DNA of 64,000 bases from Kocuria palustris (GCF_007666205.1 NZ_VDOR01000002.1:310001-374000); one strand, 5' to 3'. Positions 46,645 to 57,187 are shown, numbered from the stretch's first letter. The notes: generated from the letters alone by a model not told the origin. A program made the numbers and translations.

Positions 46645-47208
46645 ATGACCCGCATGCTGATCATCGGACCGCCAGGGGCGGGCAAGGGCACCCAGGCCGT
46701 GCGCATCGCGGAGCGCCTGGGGATCCCGGCCATCTCCACGGGCGACATCTTCCGCGAGAACATCCGCACCGGGACGGAGCTCGGCAAGGAGGCCCAGTCC
46801 TACACCGACGCGGGCAATCTGGTGCCGGACTCCGTGACCAACCGCATGGTCCGCGACCGCCTCTCGTGGGAGGACGCGGTCGACGGCTTCCTCCTCGACG
46901 GCTATCCGCGCACGCGCGCGCAGGCCGAGGAGCTCGACCGCATCCTCGCCGAGGCGGGCGCGGAGCTCGACGTGGCACTGCAGCTGACCGCGGACAAGGA
47001 GGAGCTGGTCTCCCGACTGCTCAAGCGCGCCCAGGAGCAGGGCCGCGCCGATGACACGGAGGACGTCATCCGCCACCGCCTCGACGTCTACGAGCGCGAG
47101 ACGGCGCCGGTCATCGACCTCTACGCCGAGCGCGGCGTGGTCACCCGGGTCGACGGCATCGGCGCGATCGACGACGTCACCGAGCGGATCGCGGCCGCGC
47201 TGGCCTGA
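46645..47208 (+). CDS. adk: adenylate kinase
   Basis: Interconverts 2 ADP with ATP and AMP. 187 residues: P-loop [13 protein letters not shown]-binding STGDIFREN, and [13 protein letters not shown]. The LID is the short form without a zinc site, common in actinobacteria. The ATG follows GAGGAGACATC. A hairpin at 47258-47286 separates it from map. Confidence 0.97.
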   Translation: MTRMLIIGPPGAGKGTQAVRIAERLGIPAISTGDIFRENIRTGTELGKEAQSYTDAGNLVPDSVTNRMVRDRLSWEDAVDGFLLDGYPRTRAQAEELDRILAEAGAELDVALQLTADKEELVSRLLKRAQEQGRADDTEDVIRHRLDVYERETAPVIDLYAERGVVTRVDGIGAIDDVTERIAAALA

Positions 47209-47257
47209 TCCGGCTCGGGCGCGGCACTCCGGTCACCGGGTGCGCGGGCGATCCCCC

Positions 47258-47286
47258 GGCCCCCGGCGGCACGACCGCCGGGGGCC
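47258..47286 (+). terminator. hairpin between adk and map
   Basis: Perfect 12-bp stem (47258-47269 with 47275-47286) and a five-base loop. Confidence 0.65.
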
Positions 47287-47359
47287 GTCGCACCGGCTCG
47301 CAGGGCGGGCGTCGCAGCGGCGCCGCGCGAGAGCCTCGGCAGCACAGAGAGGAGGCGGC

Positions 47360-48190
47360 ATGTTCGGCCGTCGCAGGATCGAGTACAAGTCCGATGCGCA
47401 GCTGCGCGGCATGGTCCGCGCCGGCATCGTGACCTCACGGGCGCTGGACGCCGCCGTGGCGGCCGCGGTGCCCGGTGCCACGACGGCAGATGTGGACGCG
47501 GCGTTCCGGGAGGTCCTCGCCGCGAACGGCGCGACGTCGAACTTCCTGGGCTACTACGGCTATCCGGCGACCGTGTGCGTCTCCGTCAACGAGGAGGTCG
47601 TCCACGGGATCCCGGGGGAGCGCGTGCTGGAGCCGGGGGACATCCTCTCGATCGACGGCGGCGCGATCGTCGACGGCTGGAACGGCGATTCCGCCCGCAC
47701 GGTCGTCCTCGACCCTGCCTCGGAGGAGGACCGGCTGCTCTCCGAGGTCACCCGGGAGGCGCTGTGGCGCGGCATCGCGGCCGCTGCCACGGGCACCCGC
47801 GTGGGGGACATCGGGGCGGCCGTCGAGGACCATGTGCGCGAGCGCGTCGGGGACCGGCTGGGGATCCTGGAGGACTACGTCGGCCACGGCATCGGCTCCC
47901 AGATGCACATGGCCCCGGACGTGCTCAACTACCGCGCCTCGGGCGCTTCCCCGGCCCTGAAGCCCGGCATGTGCCTGGCCATCGAGCCCATGCTGGTCAC
48001 CGGGGGCATCGCCACGACCACGCTGGACGACGACTGGACGGTCGTGACCGACGACGGCGGACGAGCCAGCCAGTGGGAGCACTCGGTGGCGATCCACCGC
48101 GGGGGCCTCTGGGTGCTGACCGCCGAGGACGGCGGCGCATCCGAGCTCGAGCCCCTCGGGGTGAGCCCGGTCCCGATCCCCGGGGCCTGA
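47360..48190 (+). CDS. map: type I methionine aminopeptidase
   Basis: Removes N-terminal Met from new proteins. 276 residues with all five metal ligands visible: the two Asp in [18 protein letters not shown], His in GHGIGSQMH, Glu in AIEPML and Glu in WEHSVAIH. The C-terminus has an added 20-residue tail after the last ligand. The ATG follows GAGAGGAGGCGGC. The gene is 58 bases upstream of rlmN. Confidence 0.96.
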   Translation: MFGRRRIEYKSDAQLRGMVRAGIVTSRALDAAVAAAVPGATTADVDAAFREVLAANGATSNFLGYYGYPATVCVSVNEEVVHGIPGERVLEPGDILSIDGGAIVDGWNGDSARTVVLDPASEEDRLLSEVTREALWRGIAAAATGTRVGDIGAAVEDHVRERVGDRLGILEDYVGHGIGSQMHMAPDVLNYRASGASPALKPGMCLAIEPMLVTGGIATTTLDDDWTVVTDDGGRASQWEHSVAIHRGGLWVLTAEDGGASELEPLGVSPVPIPGA

Positions 48191-48248
48191 GCCCCGCCGC
48201 CCTTCCGCAGCCCGCACCCGATCCGCCCCGCCGGGGCCTGGAGACATC

Positions 48249-49559
48249 GTGACCCAGACCAGCCAGCCGCTTCCCGATCCCGCCGTGGGCCCTCCCGAGA
48301 CGCCCGTGGCCCCCGTCGAGCAGCTCGACCAGCCGGAGATCCTGGGGGACGATGCCCAGGTGGAGATCACCGGTCTCGAGGGCGCCGCCGCCCCGGAGCA
48401 CCAGGAGACCGATCCCGATGCCGGGACCCCGGACACCCCCCGCCCCGTCCCGGGGCAGCTGGTGTTCAAGGCGGCCCGGCGCGGCAAGCCGCCGCGCCAC
48501 CTGGCGGACACCGACATGGCCGGGCGGCGCGAGCTGCTCCGGGAGATGGGGCACAAGCCGTTCCGCGCCGAGCAGCTCTCGCGGCACTACTTCGAGCGCT
48601 TCGCCTCGGACCCGGCGGACATGACGGACCTGCCCAAGGCCGGACGCGAGCAGCTCGTGCACGACACCCTGCCGCAGCTGCTGAGCACGGTCCGCACGCT
48701 GCAGGCCGACGGCGGCGACACGGTCAAGCGCGTGCACCGGCTCTACGACGGCGCCCTGGTCGAGTCGGTGCTCATGCGCTACCCCAACCGCGTGACCATG
48801 TGCATCTCCTCGCAGGCCGGCTGCGGGATGAACTGCCCGTTCTGCGCCACGGGGCAGGCGGGTCTGACCCGCAACCTGTCGGCGGCGGAGATCGTCGGGC
48901 AGGTCGTCGAGGGCATCCGGATGACCCGCGACGGCGAGGTCGGGCGCCGGGAGCAGGACCCTCTGCGGGTCTCCAACATCGTGTTCATGGGCATGGGGGA
49001 GGCCCTGGCGAACTACAAGGCCACGATGGAGGCCGTGCACCGGCTGATCGACCCGGCCCCGGAGGGCCTGGGCATCTCGGCTCGCGGGCTCACGATGTCG
49101 ACGGTCGGGCTCGTGCCGGGCATGCGCAAGTTCACCCGCGAGGGGCTGCCGCTGACCCTGGCGCTGTCGCTGCACGCCCCCGACGACGAGCTGCGCGACG
49201 AGCTCATCCCGATCAACAACCGCTGGAAGGTCGACGAGGCCCTGGACGCCGCGCGCGAGTACTTCGACGCCACCGGGCGCAGGGTCTCGATCGAGTACGC
49301 CCTGATCCGGGACATGAACGACCAGGGGTGGCGGGCCGACCTGCTGGGCGAGAAGCTCAACGCGCGCGGCACCGGCTGGGTGCACGTGAACCCCATCCCG
49401 CTGAACCCCACCCCGGGCTCCAAGTGGACGGCCTCGCGCAAGGGCGTCGAGCAGAACTTCGTCGAGCGGCTGCGGGCGCACGGGATCCCCACCACCGTGC
49501 GCGACACCCGCGGCTCGGACATCGACGGCGCGTGCGGCCAGCTGGCCGCGGCGAGCTGA
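48249..49559 (+). CDS. rlmN: 23S rRNA (adenine-C2)-methyltransferase RlmN
   Basis: Radical SAM enzyme methylating A2503 of 23S rRNA and A37 of some tRNAs. 436 residues. The [4Fe-4S] motif is [11 protein letters not shown] binding shows in [11 protein letters not shown], and the catalytic C-terminal Cys is in [11 protein letters not shown]. An N-terminal acidic/proline-rich extension of about 75 residues precedes the conserved [15 protein letters not shown]. The GTG start has GGAG nine bases upstream. It sits between map and infA, which are usually adjacent. Confidence 0.95.
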   Translation: MTQTSQPLPDPAVGPPETPVAPVEQLDQPEILGDDAQVEITGLEGAAAPEHQETDPDAGTPDTPRPVPGQLVFKAARRGKPPRHLADTDMAGRRELLREMGHKPFRAEQLSRHYFERFASDPADMTDLPKAGREQLVHDTLPQLLSTVRTLQADGGDTVKRVHRLYDGALVESVLMRYPNRVTMCISSQAGCGMNCPFCATGQAGLTRNLSAAEIVGQVVEGIRMTRDGEVGRREQDPLRVSNIVFMGMGEALANYKATMEAVHRLIDPAPEGLGISARGLTMSTVGLVPGMRKFTREGLPLTLALSLHAPDDELRDELIPINNRWKVDEALDAAREYFDATGRRVSIEYALIRDMNDQGWRADLLGEKLNARGTGWVHVNPIPLNPTPGSKWTASRKGVEQNFVERLRAHGIPTTVRDTRGSDIDGACGQLAAAS

Positions 49560-49575
49560 GCCGGCTCGTCCCGCC

Positions 49576-49607
49576 CCCGCCCTCCCGTCCCCGGGCGGGA
49601 GGGCGGG
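49576..49607 (+). terminator. terminator hairpin after rlmN
   Basis: Perfect 12-bp stem (49576-49587 with 49596-49607) with an eight-base loop. Confidence 0.7.
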
Positions 49608-49611
49608 CGTC

Positions 49612-49640
49612 TTGTCCGCGACCGGGGATTGACGTACTAT
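49612..49640 (+). promoter_or_regulatory. candidate promoter of the infA-rpoA operon
   Basis: TTGTCC (49612-49617), a 17-base spacer and TACTAT (49635-49640). A leader of about 170 bases follows. Confidence 0.5.
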
Positions 49641-49652
49641 CTCCTGTTGGTT

Positions 49653-49674
49653 GTCTGCGTACTCGTCTGCGTAC
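49653..49674 (+). repeat. direct repeat in the infA leader
   Basis: GTCTGCGTAC occurs twice, at 49653-49662 and 49665-49674, a 12-base period just after the predicted transcription start. Confidence 0.6.
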
Positions 49675-49817
49675 CCGGACACCGAGCCGCACCCCTTCCC
49701 CCGCGCCTCCGGCGCCGGGTCGAGTGCGCGCGCGATCAGGTGCCGCAGACGGCTGCAGACAGAGAACCGAGCCCCGCCCGCGTCCCATGGATGCGGGCAC
49801 TGAAGTGAGCGGAGTAC

Positions 49818-50039
49818 ATGGCTAAGAAAGACGGAGTCATCGAGATCGAAGGCGGCGTGGTCGAAGCGCTCCCGAACGCAATGTTCCGGGTGGAGCTCGA
49901 CAACGGCCACATCGTCCTGGCCCACATCTCCGGAAAGATGCGCCAGCACTACATCCGGATCCTCCCCGAGGACCGTGTGGTGGTGGAGCTGAGCCCCTAC
50001 GACCTCTCACGGGGTCGGATCGTCTACCGCTACAAGTGA
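49818..50039 (+). CDS. infA: translation initiation factor IF-1
   Basis: OB-fold factor that blocks the A site during initiation. 73 residues starting [20 protein letters not shown], with [20 protein letters not shown] and [16 protein letters not shown]. The ATG has a weak AGTGAGCGGAGT ribosome region. First gene of the alpha-type operon here. Confidence 0.98.
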   Translation: MAKKDGVIEIEGGVVEALPNAMFRVELDNGHIVLAHISGKMRQHYIRILPEDRVVVELSPYDLSRGRIVYRYK

Positions 50040-50100
50040 GTCGGAGCCCCGTCGGCGCAGCCGGCGGAGCCGACTCGTCCAGCTAACGCGAAGGAATGCG

Positions 50101-50214
50101 ATGAAGGTCCAGCCGAGCGTGAAGCAGATCTGCGAGAAGTGCAAGGTGATCCGCCGCAACGGGCGGGTCATGGTGATCTGCGAGAACCCGCGCCACAAGC
50201 AGCGTCAGGGCTGA
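50101..50214 (+). CDS. rpmJ: 50S ribosomal protein L36 (zinc-binding form)
   Basis: A 37-residue basic protein. It carries the zinc ligands in [20 protein letters not shown] and PRHKQRQG (CxxC...C...H). This is the C+ paralogue. The ATG has GAAGG five bases upstream. It lies between infA and rpsM, the standard position. Confidence 0.97.
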   Translation: MKVQPSVKQICEKCKVIRRNGRVMVICENPRHKQRQG

Positions 50215-50395
50215 TCCAGCCCCGATGCGAGATATCCGCCGCGCCCGCGGCGGATGACAGAGGCACCGCTCCCGACCGGAGAGATCCAGGCGGGCACCCC
50301 CGGCACGGAGGCCGGGGACCACGGGCCAGGGCTGCGGCCCCCCGATGGACAGCGATGCTCCAGACCTCCGTGACGAACCGAGGAGAACAGCCGAT

Positions 50396-50764
50396 ATGGC
50401 ACGTCTCGCAGGCGTCGATCTCCCGCGCGAGAAGCGCGTCGTGATCGCACTCACCTACATCTACGGCGTCGGGCACACCCGGGCCAAGGAGGCCATCGCG
50501 GCCACCGAGATCCCCGCCGACGTCCGGGTCAAGGACCTGACCGACTCCCAGCTGGTCGCGCTGCGCGACTACATCGAGGGCAGCTTCAAGGTCGAGGGCG
50601 ACCTCCGCCGCGAGGTCGCCGCCGACATCCGCCGCAAGGTCGAGATCGGCAGCTACCAGGGCCTCCGCCACCGCCGCGGTCTGCCTGTGCACGGTCAGCG
50701 CACCAAGACGAACGCTCGCACCCGCAAGGGCCCGAAGCGCACCGTCGCCGGCAAGAAGAAGTAA
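50396..50764 (+). CDS. rpsM: 30S ribosomal protein S13
   Basis: 30S head protein bridging to L5. 122 residues with [40 protein letters not shown] and a basic tail. The ATG follows GAGGAGAACAGCCGAT. The 181-base gap from rpmJ holds GC-rich leader sequence. Confidence 0.98.
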   Translation: MARLAGVDLPREKRVVIALTYIYGVGHTRAKEAIAATEIPADVRVKDLTDSQLVALRDYIEGSFKVEGDLRREVAADIRRKVEIGSYQGLRHRRGLPVHGQRTKTNARTRKGPKRTVAGKKK

Positions 50765-50842
50765 CGCGCTCACCCAGCATGAACCGGTGCGGCCGCCCGC
50801 CGTGCCGACCGCACAGAAGACCACCACGCAGCAGGAGTAGAA

Positions 50843-51247
50843 ATGCCCCCTAGGACTCGTGCGACCGCCGCTCGCAAGCCGCGTCGCAAGGACAAGAAGA
50901 ACATCACTCAGGGCCAGGCCCACATCAAGTCGACGTTCAACAACACGATCGTCACGATCACCGACCCCTCGGGTGCGGTGCTCTCCTGGTCGTCGGCCGG
51001 CGAGATGGGCTTCAACGGCTCCCGCAAGTCGACCCCGTACGCCGCGCAGATGGCCGCGGAGGCCGCAGCCAAGCGCGCGCAGGAGCACGGCGTCCGCAAG
51101 GTCGACGTCTTCGTGAAGGGCCCGGGATCCGGCCGCGAGACCGCGATCCGCTCGCTCCAGGCCACCGGCCTGGAGGTCGGCTCGATCCAGGACGTCACGC
51201 CGAGCGCTCACAACGGCTGCCGCCCCCCGAAGCGCCGCCGCGTCTGA
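50843..51247 (+). CDS. rpsK: 30S ribosomal protein S11
   Basis: Platform protein near the mRNA exit. 134 residues with [19 protein letters not shown] and [18 protein letters not shown]. The ATG follows AGGAGTAGAA. rpsD (S4), present between S11 and rpoA in many bacteria, is absent here. Confidence 0.98.
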   Translation: MPPRTRATAARKPRRKDKKNITQGQAHIKSTFNNTIVTITDPSGAVLSWSSAGEMGFNGSRKSTPYAAQMAAEAAAKRAQEHGVRKVDVFVKGPGSGRETAIRSLQATGLEVGSIQDVTPSAHNGCRPPKRRRV

Positions 51248-51359
51248 TCACCGGCACGGCGGAGGCGCGCGGGGCCGACGGCCCCTCGCGCCCGCCGTGC
51301 GCTTCGCGGCCCACCGGTCCCGTCGCCGGCCGCCGCATCCAGAGAGTGCTCAACCACCA

Positions 51360-51385
51360 GCGTGCGTCATATAGCGGAGGCACGC
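51360..51385 (+). promoter_or_regulatory. leader motif shared with rpoB, in a possible hairpin
   Basis: GCGTGC (51360-51365), one base, then TCATATAGCGG (51367-51377). GCACGC at 51380-51385 can pair with GCGTGC and would place the AU-rich block in a 14-base loop 15 bases before the rpoA start. See the rpoB copy at 9615-9633. Confidence 0.5.
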
Positions 51386-51400
51386 CGAAAGGAAACAACA

Positions 51401-52402
51401 GTGCTCATTGCACAGCGTCCCGCCCTTTCCGAAGAGGTCGTGGCCGACAACCGCTCCCGGTTCACCATCGAGCCGCTCGAGCCGGGCTTCGGCTACACCC
51501 TCGGCAACTCGCTTCGCCGCACCCTGCTCTCGTCCATCCCCGGCGCCGCCGTCACCAGCGTGCGCCTGGAGGGCGTCCTCCACGAGTTCTCGACCGTCGA
51601 GGGCGTCAAGGAGGATGTCACCGAGCTCATCCTGAACGTCAAGAAGCTGGCCGTCTCCTCCGAGGAGGACGAGCCCGTCACCGCGTACCTGAACAAGCAG
51701 GGGCCCGCAGAGGTCACCGCCGCCGACATCCAGGTCCCGGCCGGGGTCGAGATCCACAACCCGGGTCTGCCGATCGCGACGCTCAACTCCAAGGCCAACC
51801 TCAACCTCGAGCTGACCATCGAGCGCGGGCGCGGCTACGTGACCGCCGCCCAGAACAAGCTGGCGGATGCCGAGATCGGCCGCATCCCGGTCGACTCGAT
51901 CTACTCGCCGGTGCTCAAGGTGACCTTCCGCGTGGAGGCCACCCGTGTGGAGCAGCGCACGGACTTCGACCGCCTGGTCCTGGACGTGGAGACCAAGGAG
52001 TCCATCTCCCCGCGCGATGCCATGGCCTCGGCCGGCACCACGCTCGTGGAGCTGTTCGGCCTGGCCCGCGAGCTCAACGTCGAGGCCGAGGGCATCGAGA
52101 TCGGCCCGTCCCCGACGGATGCCGCCATGTCCGCCGACATGGCGCTGCCGATCGAGGACCTCGAGCTGACGGTGCGCTCGTACAACTGCCTCAAGCGCGA
52201 GGGGATCCACAGCGTGGGCGAGCTCGTGACCCGCTCGGAGGCGGATCTCATGGACATCCGCAACTTCGGCGCGAAGTCCATCGACGAGGTCAAGGCCAAG
52301 CTCCAGGAGCTGGGCCTGGCCCTCAAGGACTCGCCCCCCGGCTTCGAGGCCGCCGCGCGGCCCGCGTCCATCGACGACGAGAACCCGTTCGACGTTCAGT
52401 AA
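51401..52402 (+). CDS. rpoA: DNA-directed RNA polymerase subunit alpha
   Basis: Scaffold for polymerase assembly. 333 residues: the N-terminal dimerisation domain with [20 protein letters not shown] and the C-terminal DNA/activator-binding domain with [15 protein letters not shown] and [17 protein letters not shown] 51401 follows AAAGGA and yields MLIAQRP, as in relatives. The frame is open further upstream through the leader motif, but that is not conserved protein. Confidence 0.98.
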   Translation: MLIAQRPALSEEVVADNRSRFTIEPLEPGFGYTLGNSLRRTLLSSIPGAAVTSVRLEGVLHEFSTVEGVKEDVTELILNVKKLAVSSEEDEPVTAYLNKQGPAEVTAADIQVPAGVEIHNPGLPIATLNSKANLNLELTIERGRGYVTAAQNKLADAEIGRIPVDSIYSPVLKVTFRVEATRVEQRTDFDRLVLDVETKESISPRDAMASAGTTLVELFGLARELNVEAEGIEIGPSPTDAAMSADMALPIEDLELTVRSYNCLKREGIHSVGELVTRSEADLMDIRNFGAKSIDEVKAKLQELGLALKDSPPGFEAAARPASIDDENPFDVQ

Positions 52403-52487
52403 TCCTTCCGCCTTTCCTCTGCCGGACCGCCGGGCGCTCGCCGCGCCCGACGGCAACGGCTGAGTCACTTCCAGGAGACCAATCACC

Positions 52488-53267
52488 ATGCCTGCACCCA
52501 CCAAGGGACCCCGCCTCGGCGGCAGCCCGGCGCACCAGCGCCTGATCCTGCGCAACCTGTCGCAGCAGCTCTTCGAGCACAAGCGCGTCACCACCACGGT
52601 GACCCGCGCCCGCCGCGTGCGCCCCTACGCCGAGAACCTCATCACCTCCGCCAAGAAGGGCGATCTCAACGCGCGCCGCAAGGTGCTCGCGCAGCTGTCC
52701 GACAAGTCCGTCGTGCACGAGCTGTTCACCACCATCGCCTCGGCGATGGAGGACCGTCCCGGCGGCTACACCCGCATCACGAAGATCGGCAACCGCAAGG
52801 GCGACAACGCCCCCATGGCCGTCATCGAGCTCGTGATGGAGCCCGTGGCCACGAAGTCGACCGTGGCCGAGGCGGAGGCCGCCACGCGCTCCTCCGCGTC
52901 CCGCGCCGCGCAGCCGGCCGAGGCCCCCGCGGTCGACGTCGTCTCGGATCCGTCGGCCTCCCTGGACGAGGAGGGCGGCTCGACCGCCGCCGACGTCGAC
53001 TCGCAGGCCGCCGAGGCGCCCGTCGAGGCGACCACCGAGGTCGAGGCCGACGAGTACCCCGGCTCCGCGAAGCCGCTGGTCTCGGGCGAGGCGCCCGAGG
53101 GCTACGCGATCAAGGGCAACAAGGACTCCATGAAGTTCCACGTGCCGGGCTCGCGCTGGTACGCCGGCACGCGCGCCGAGGTCTGGTTCGACACCAAGGC
53201 CAGCGCCGAGGCCGCCGGGTTCGCCCCGGCCGGCGGCGCCGCCGCCCAGAAGATCGACGGCGAGTGA
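52488..53267 (+). CDS. rplQ: 50S ribosomal protein L17 fused to a C-terminal sunset-like domain
   Basis: L17 lies near the tunnel exit. Residues 1-120 are the complete L17 ([18 protein letters not shown] to [10 protein letters not shown]). They are followed by a linker of about 70 residues rich in Ala, Glu, Asp and Ser (121-188), then a compact domain at about 200-246 with [24 protein letters not shown] and [16 protein letters not shown]. That pattern resembles the 'sunset' domain found on assorted actinobacterial proteins; I recognise it by motif only. 259 residues total against about 120-130 in E. coli. The ATG follows CAGGAGACCAATCACC. Confidence 0.93.
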   Translation: MPAPTKGPRLGGSPAHQRLILRNLSQQLFEHKRVTTTVTRARRVRPYAENLITSAKKGDLNARRKVLAQLSDKSVVHELFTTIASAMEDRPGGYTRITKIGNRKGDNAPMAVIELVMEPVATKSTVAEAEAATRSSASRAAQPAEAPAVDVVSDPSASLDEEGGSTAADVDSQAAEAPVEATTEVEADEYPGSAKPLVSGEAPEGYAIKGNKDSMKFHVPGSRWYAGTRAEVWFDTKASAEAAGFAPAGGAAAQKIDGE

Positions 53268-53306
53268 TCGCCGCGGTCCGAGCCGGCACGGCTCGGACCG
53301 CTCCCG

Positions 53307-53342
53307 GCCGCCGTGCGGATGCCTCCGCGTCCGCACGGCGGC
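53307..53342 (+). terminator. rpoA-rplQ operon terminator
   Basis: Perfect 13-bp stem (53307-53319 with 53330-53342), followed by TTTC. It stands 75 bases before truA. Confidence 0.8.
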
Positions 53343-53416
53343 TTTCGTCTGCCCCGGTGCGGCCGGGCGCTCACGGCCATGACCGCGGAGGACCCGGGAA
53401 GCAGGAGGACGACGGC

Positions 53417-54322
53417 GTGGACGGGACGGGACCCCGGGCAGGAGCAGTGCGCATCCGGCTCGATCTGGCCTACGACGGCGGGCCCTTCGCCGGATGGGCC
53501 GCGCAGCCGGGGCTCGAGACGGTCCAGGGCAGCCTCGAGGAGGCCCTCGAGCTCGTCGTGCGGGAGCCGACCCGGTTGGTCGTGGCAGGGCGCACGGATG
53601 CCGGCGTCCACGCGCGCGGGCAAGTCGCGCACCTCGATCTGAGCGCGGAGCAGGCGCAGAGGGCGTTCGCGGGGCGGCGGGGACCGCGGCCGGAGGGCCT
53701 CGAGCAGCGACTGGCCGGGGGGCTGAGCCGCGTGCTGGGCGCCTCCCGGCGGCAGCGCGGCCGGGACGAGGCCCCGGGCGCGATCGTCGTGCGGCGGGCG
53801 CGTCCGGCGCCCGACGGCTTCGACGCCCGGTTCTCCGCCGTGGCGCGCCGCTACGTCTACCGCATCGACGACGGCGCCGGGGGGCGCGACCCCCTGACCC
53901 GGACCTCGACCTGGGCCGTGCGCCGCCCGCTCGACCTCGAGGCCATGCGGGAGGCGGCCGGTCCGCTGCCGGGGCTGCACGACTTCCTGAGCTTCTGCCG
54001 GCCCCGGGCCGGGGCGACCACGGTCCGGGAGCTCCAGGAGATCGCCGTGCGGCGCACGGACGAGGGGCTGGTCGAGGTCCAGCTGCGGGCCGACGCCTTC
54101 TGCCACAGCATGGTGCGCTCGATCGTCGGCAGCCTCGTGCGCGTGGGGGCCGGCCAGCGGCCGCCGCAGTGGCTGCGGGGCCGGCTGGACGAGCGCTCCC
54201 GCTCCGCCGAGACGCCGCTGGCGCCCGCCCACGGCCTCGTGCTCGAGGAGGTCCTCTATCCCGCGGACGAGGAGCTCGCCGAGCGGGCGCGGGTGACCCG
54301 GGCCCGTCGGCAGGAGCTGTGA
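53417..54322 (+). CDS. truA: tRNA pseudouridine(38-40) synthase
   Basis: Makes pseudouridine at positions 38-40 of the tRNA anticodon arm. 301 residues. The catalytic Asp is in [18 protein letters not shown], and RYVYRID and [18 protein letters not shown] are typical. An Arg/Gly-rich insertion (about 85-130) separates the two halves. I chose GTG 53417, eight bases after AGGAGG; the frame is open far upstream without similarity, and GTG 53447 sits too close to its own AGGAG. Confidence 0.92.
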   Translation: MDGTGPRAGAVRIRLDLAYDGGPFAGWAAQPGLETVQGSLEEALELVVREPTRLVVAGRTDAGVHARGQVAHLDLSAEQAQRAFAGRRGPRPEGLEQRLAGGLSRVLGASRRQRGRDEAPGAIVVRRARPAPDGFDARFSAVARRYVYRIDDGAGGRDPLTRTSTWAVRRPLDLEAMREAAGPLPGLHDFLSFCRPRAGATTVRELQEIAVRRTDEGLVEVQLRADAFCHSMVRSIVGSLVRVGAGQRPPQWLRGRLDERSRSAETPLAPAHGLVLEEVLYPADEELAERARVTRARRQEL

Positions 54323-54338
54323 CAGGCCCTTCCCGCGC

Positions 54339-54367
54339 TGGAAACCCGGGGCGGATTCGGGTAGGGT
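54339..54367 (+). promoter_or_regulatory. candidate rplM-rpsI promoter
   Basis: TGGAAA (54339-54344), a 17-base spacer and TAGGGT (54362-54367). It gives a leader of about 195 bases. Confidence 0.45.
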
Positions 54368-54567
54368 GGCCTGCTGTTGTGCGTGTCCCGCCTCGGCTCA
54401 CGTGTACCCGGATCCGCCGCCCAGTTGCAGGGCACAGGGCGATCTGGTGCGCCGAGGTTCTGCGGACCCGGATGCTGCTCGGCTCTCACCCGAGCCCCGG
54501 CTGCACACGGAAACCGGCCCCGAGCCCGTCTCAGGGCCACTCTTCATCGAAACGAAGGCAGATCAAC

Positions 54568-55011
54568 GTGCGTACGTATACCCCGAAGCCCGGTGACGTC
54601 CAGCGTGACTGGTACGTCATCGACGCGACCGACGTCGTCCTGGGCCGCCTGGCCAGCCACGCCGCAGTCCTGCTGCGCGGCAAGCACAAGGCGACCTTCG
54701 CCCCCCACGTGGACACGGGCGATTTCGTGATCGTCGTCAATGCGGACAAGGTCGCCCTGACCGGCGACAAGCTGCAGAAGAAGATCGCGTACCGGCACTC
54801 GAACCACCCCGGCGGCCTCACCGCGACCACGTACGAGGAGCTGCTCGCCAAGAGCCCCGAGCGCGCGGTCGAGAAGGCCATCAAGGGCATGCTCCCCAAG
54901 AACAAGCTGGCCGCCCAGCAGCTGTCCAAGCTCAAGGTCTACTCCGGCCCGGAGCACCCGCACGGTGCCAACAAGCCCAAGACCTTCGAGTTCAACCAGG
55001 TCGCCCAGTAA
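54568..55011 (+). CDS. rplM: 50S ribosomal protein L13
   Basis: Early assembly 50S protein. 147 residues with [36 protein letters not shown] and [19 protein letters not shown]. The GTG start follows GAAGGCAGATCAAC. It pairs with rpsI, 38 bases downstream. Confidence 0.98.
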   Translation: MRTYTPKPGDVQRDWYVIDATDVVLGRLASHAAVLLRGKHKATFAPHVDTGDFVIVVNADKVALTGDKLQKKIAYRHSNHPGGLTATTYEELLAKSPERAVEKAIKGMLPKNKLAAQQLSKLKVYSGPEHPHGANKPKTFEFNQVAQ

Positions 55012-55049
55012 TCCGGGCCTACGAGAACGACTGACACAAGGAGAACATC

Positions 55050-55556
55050 GTGGCTCAGAATACTGACGAGCAGTTCGCACAGGAGGGTGAGGAGATGACC
55101 TCCTACACCTCCGAGTCCACCGCGGCCGCCGGCGCGCCCGCCCCCGCCTCCGAGCGCCCCGCGCTGACCGTGCCCGGCCAGGGCACCGGCCGCCGCAAGG
55201 AGGCCGTCGCGCGCGTGCGCCTCGTCCCCGGCTCCGGCCAGTGGACGATCAACGGCCGCAGCCTGGAGGAGTACTTCCCCAACAAGCTGCACCAGCAGGA
55301 GGCCAGCGATCCCTTCACGCTGCTGGACCTGCAGGGCGCCTACGACGTGGTCGCCCTCGTGCACGGCGGCGGCCCGTCCGGCCAGGCCGGCGCGATGCGC
55401 CTGGGCGTGGCGCGTGCGCTCAACGAGATCGACGCGGAGCACAACCGCCCGGCCCTCAAGAAGGCGGGCTACCTGACCCGCGACGCGCGCGTCATCGAGT
55501 CCAAGAAGGCCGGCCTCAAGAAGGCCCGCAAGGCCCCGCAGTACTCGAAGCGCTGA
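55050..55556 (+). CDS. rpsI: 30S ribosomal protein S9
   Basis: Its C-terminal Lys-Arg tail reaches the P-site tRNA. 168 residues: a 45-residue variable N-terminus ([20 protein letters not shown]) typical of Micrococcaceae, then [20 protein letters not shown] and the ending [12 protein letters not shown]. The GTG start follows AAGGAGAACATC; the internal ATG 55095 is unlikely. Confidence 0.97.
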   Translation: MAQNTDEQFAQEGEEMTSYTSESTAAAGAPAPASERPALTVPGQGTGRRKEAVARVRLVPGSGQWTINGRSLEEYFPNKLHQQEASDPFTLLDLQGAYDVVALVHGGGPSGQAGAMRLGVARALNEIDAEHNRPALKKAGYLTRDARVIESKKAGLKKARKAPQYSKR

Positions 55557-55596
55557 TCCTGCGCTGAACCGCGGTCCGCTCGGCGGCACCGCACGG

Positions 55597-55640
55597 GAAG
55601 GCCCCGCGGCCTCGGACGATGTCCGGGCCGCGGGGCCTTC
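55597..55640 (+). terminator. rplM-rpsI terminator
   Basis: Perfect 15-bp stem (55597-55611 with 55626-55640), with a further CGGAC/GTCCG pairing inside the loop. Confidence 0.8.
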
Positions 55641-55773
55641 GGCCGTCCCGGGCTCCGATCGCGGCGCCGCCGCGGGGCTGCCGCCGGAGCCCGGCGCCGG
55701 CCGGCTGGAGGGGCGCCGCTCCGACGCGGCCGCGCGCGAGGCGGATGGAATGCGTCCGCGCCGCGAGCAGGCC

Positions 55774-55779
55774 TAGGAT
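55774..55779 (+). promoter_or_regulatory. -10 box placing the glmM transcript start at its ATG
   Basis: TAGGAT ends nine bases before the glmM ATG, so transcription should begin within two or three bases of the start codon. No ribosome site is present. Confidence 0.5.
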
Positions 55780-55788
55780 GTTGGATCG

Positions 55789-57141
55789 ATGACACGAATC
55801 TTCGGAACCGACGGCGTACGCGGTCTGGCCAACGACCTGCTCACAGCAGACATGGCCCTGGACCTCTCTCAGGCAGCGGCCATCGTGCTGGGCCATGACC
55901 AGGTGGCCGACGGCCGCCGTCCGCGGGCCGTGCTGGCCCGGGACGGAAGGGCCTCCGGGGAGTTCCTGGGCGCCGCCGTCGCCGCCGGGCTCGCGGCCTC
56001 GGGCGTGGACGTCGCGGACGCCGGGACCGTGCCCACACCCGCTCTGGCCTATCTGGTGGGCGACACCGAGGCCGACTTCGGGGTGATGATCTCCGCCTCC
56101 CACAACCCCGCCCCGGACAACGGGATCAAGTTCCTGGCCGCCGGCGGCAAGAAGCTCCCGGACGCGGTCGAGGACCGCATCCAGGAGGTCTACGACGCCA
56201 AGCGCTTCCGCCGCCCGACGGGCGCCGGCGTGGGCCGCATCAGCACCCTCACCGATGCGGAGGACCGGTACGTCATGCACCTCGTGGGGGCCATCCCGCA
56301 CCGCCTCGAGGGGTTGAAGATCGTGCTGGACTGCGCTCACGGGGCCGCCTCCGGGCCGTCCCCGGACGCCTTCCGCGACGCCGGCGCGGACCTGGTGGTG
56401 ATCGGGGCGCAGCCCGACGGCCTCAACATCAACGACGGCGTCGGCTCGACGCACCTGGGCCCCCTCAAGGAGGCCGTCGTGGCCCACGGCGCTGATCTCG
56501 GCATCGCCCACGACGGCGACGCCGACCGCTGCCTGGCCGTCGACGCGCAGGGCCAGGAGATCGACGGCGATCAGATCATGGGCATCCTGGCGGTGGCCAT
56601 GCACGAGGCCGGGCGGCTCAAGGACGACACCCTCGTGGTGACCGTGATGTCCAACCTGGGGCTCAAGCTCGCGCTGCAGGAGCGCGGCATCCGCATCGCC
56701 GAGACCAAGGTGGGCGATCGCTACGTCCTGGAGACCATGGTCGAGCACGGCTACAGCCTGGGCGGGGAGCAGTCCGGGCACGTCATCATGGCCGACTGGG
56801 CCACGACGGGCGACGGCCTGCTCACCGGGCTCATGCTCGCCTCCCAGGTCGCCGGCACCGGTCTGCCGCTGTCGGAGCTGGGCACGGTGATGACCCGCCT
56901 GCCGCAGCGCCTGATCAACGTGAAGGGCGTGGACCGCTCCCGAGCCGCGGACGACGAGGGCATCGCCGCGGCGGTCGCGGAGTCCGAGCAGCGGCTGGGG
57001 GAGACCGGGCGCGTGCTGCTGCGCCCGTCCGGCACGGAGCCGGTCGTGCGGGTCATGGTCGAGGCCGGCACCCAGGAGCAGGCCGATCAGGAGGCCGAGG
57101 TCCTGGCCGAGGTCGTGCGGACGCGGCTGGCCCTGGACTGA
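55789..57141 (+). CDS. glmM: phosphoglucosamine mutase
   Basis: Converts glucosamine 6-phosphate to glucosamine 1-phosphate for UDP-GlcNAc and peptidoglycan. 450 residues, with the phospho-serine loop ISASHNP (Ser104), the metal loop DGDADR (about 243-248) and the phosphate-binding [14 protein letters not shown]. It starts [16 protein letters not shown] as the family does. The upstream sequence lacks a ribosome site and carries a -10 box almost at the ATG, suggesting a leaderless mRNA. Confidence 0.97.
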   Translation: MTRIFGTDGVRGLANDLLTADMALDLSQAAAIVLGHDQVADGRRPRAVLARDGRASGEFLGAAVAAGLAASGVDVADAGTVPTPALAYLVGDTEADFGVMISASHNPAPDNGIKFLAAGGKKLPDAVEDRIQEVYDAKRFRRPTGAGVGRISTLTDAEDRYVMHLVGAIPHRLEGLKIVLDCAHGAASGPSPDAFRDAGADLVVIGAQPDGLNINDGVGSTHLGPLKEAVVAHGADLGIAHDGDADRCLAVDAQGQEIDGDQIMGILAVAMHEAGRLKDDTLVVTVMSNLGLKLALQERGIRIAETKVGDRYVLETMVEHGYSLGGEQSGHVIMADWATTGDGLLTGLMLASQVAGTGLPLSELGTVMTRLPQRLINVKGVDRSRAADDEGIAAAVAESEQRLGETGRVLLRPSGTEPVVRVMVEAGTQEQADQEAEVLAEVVRTRLALD

Positions 57142-57187
57142 CCCGCCCTGGACCGCGGCGCCGGCCCGTCGCAGGCGGGTGCCGCGC

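Noticed and set aside
51362-51400. In-frame upstream extension of rpoA
   Set aside because: It would translate the shared leader motif, but MLIAQRP at 51401 is the conserved N-terminus and has its own ribosome site.
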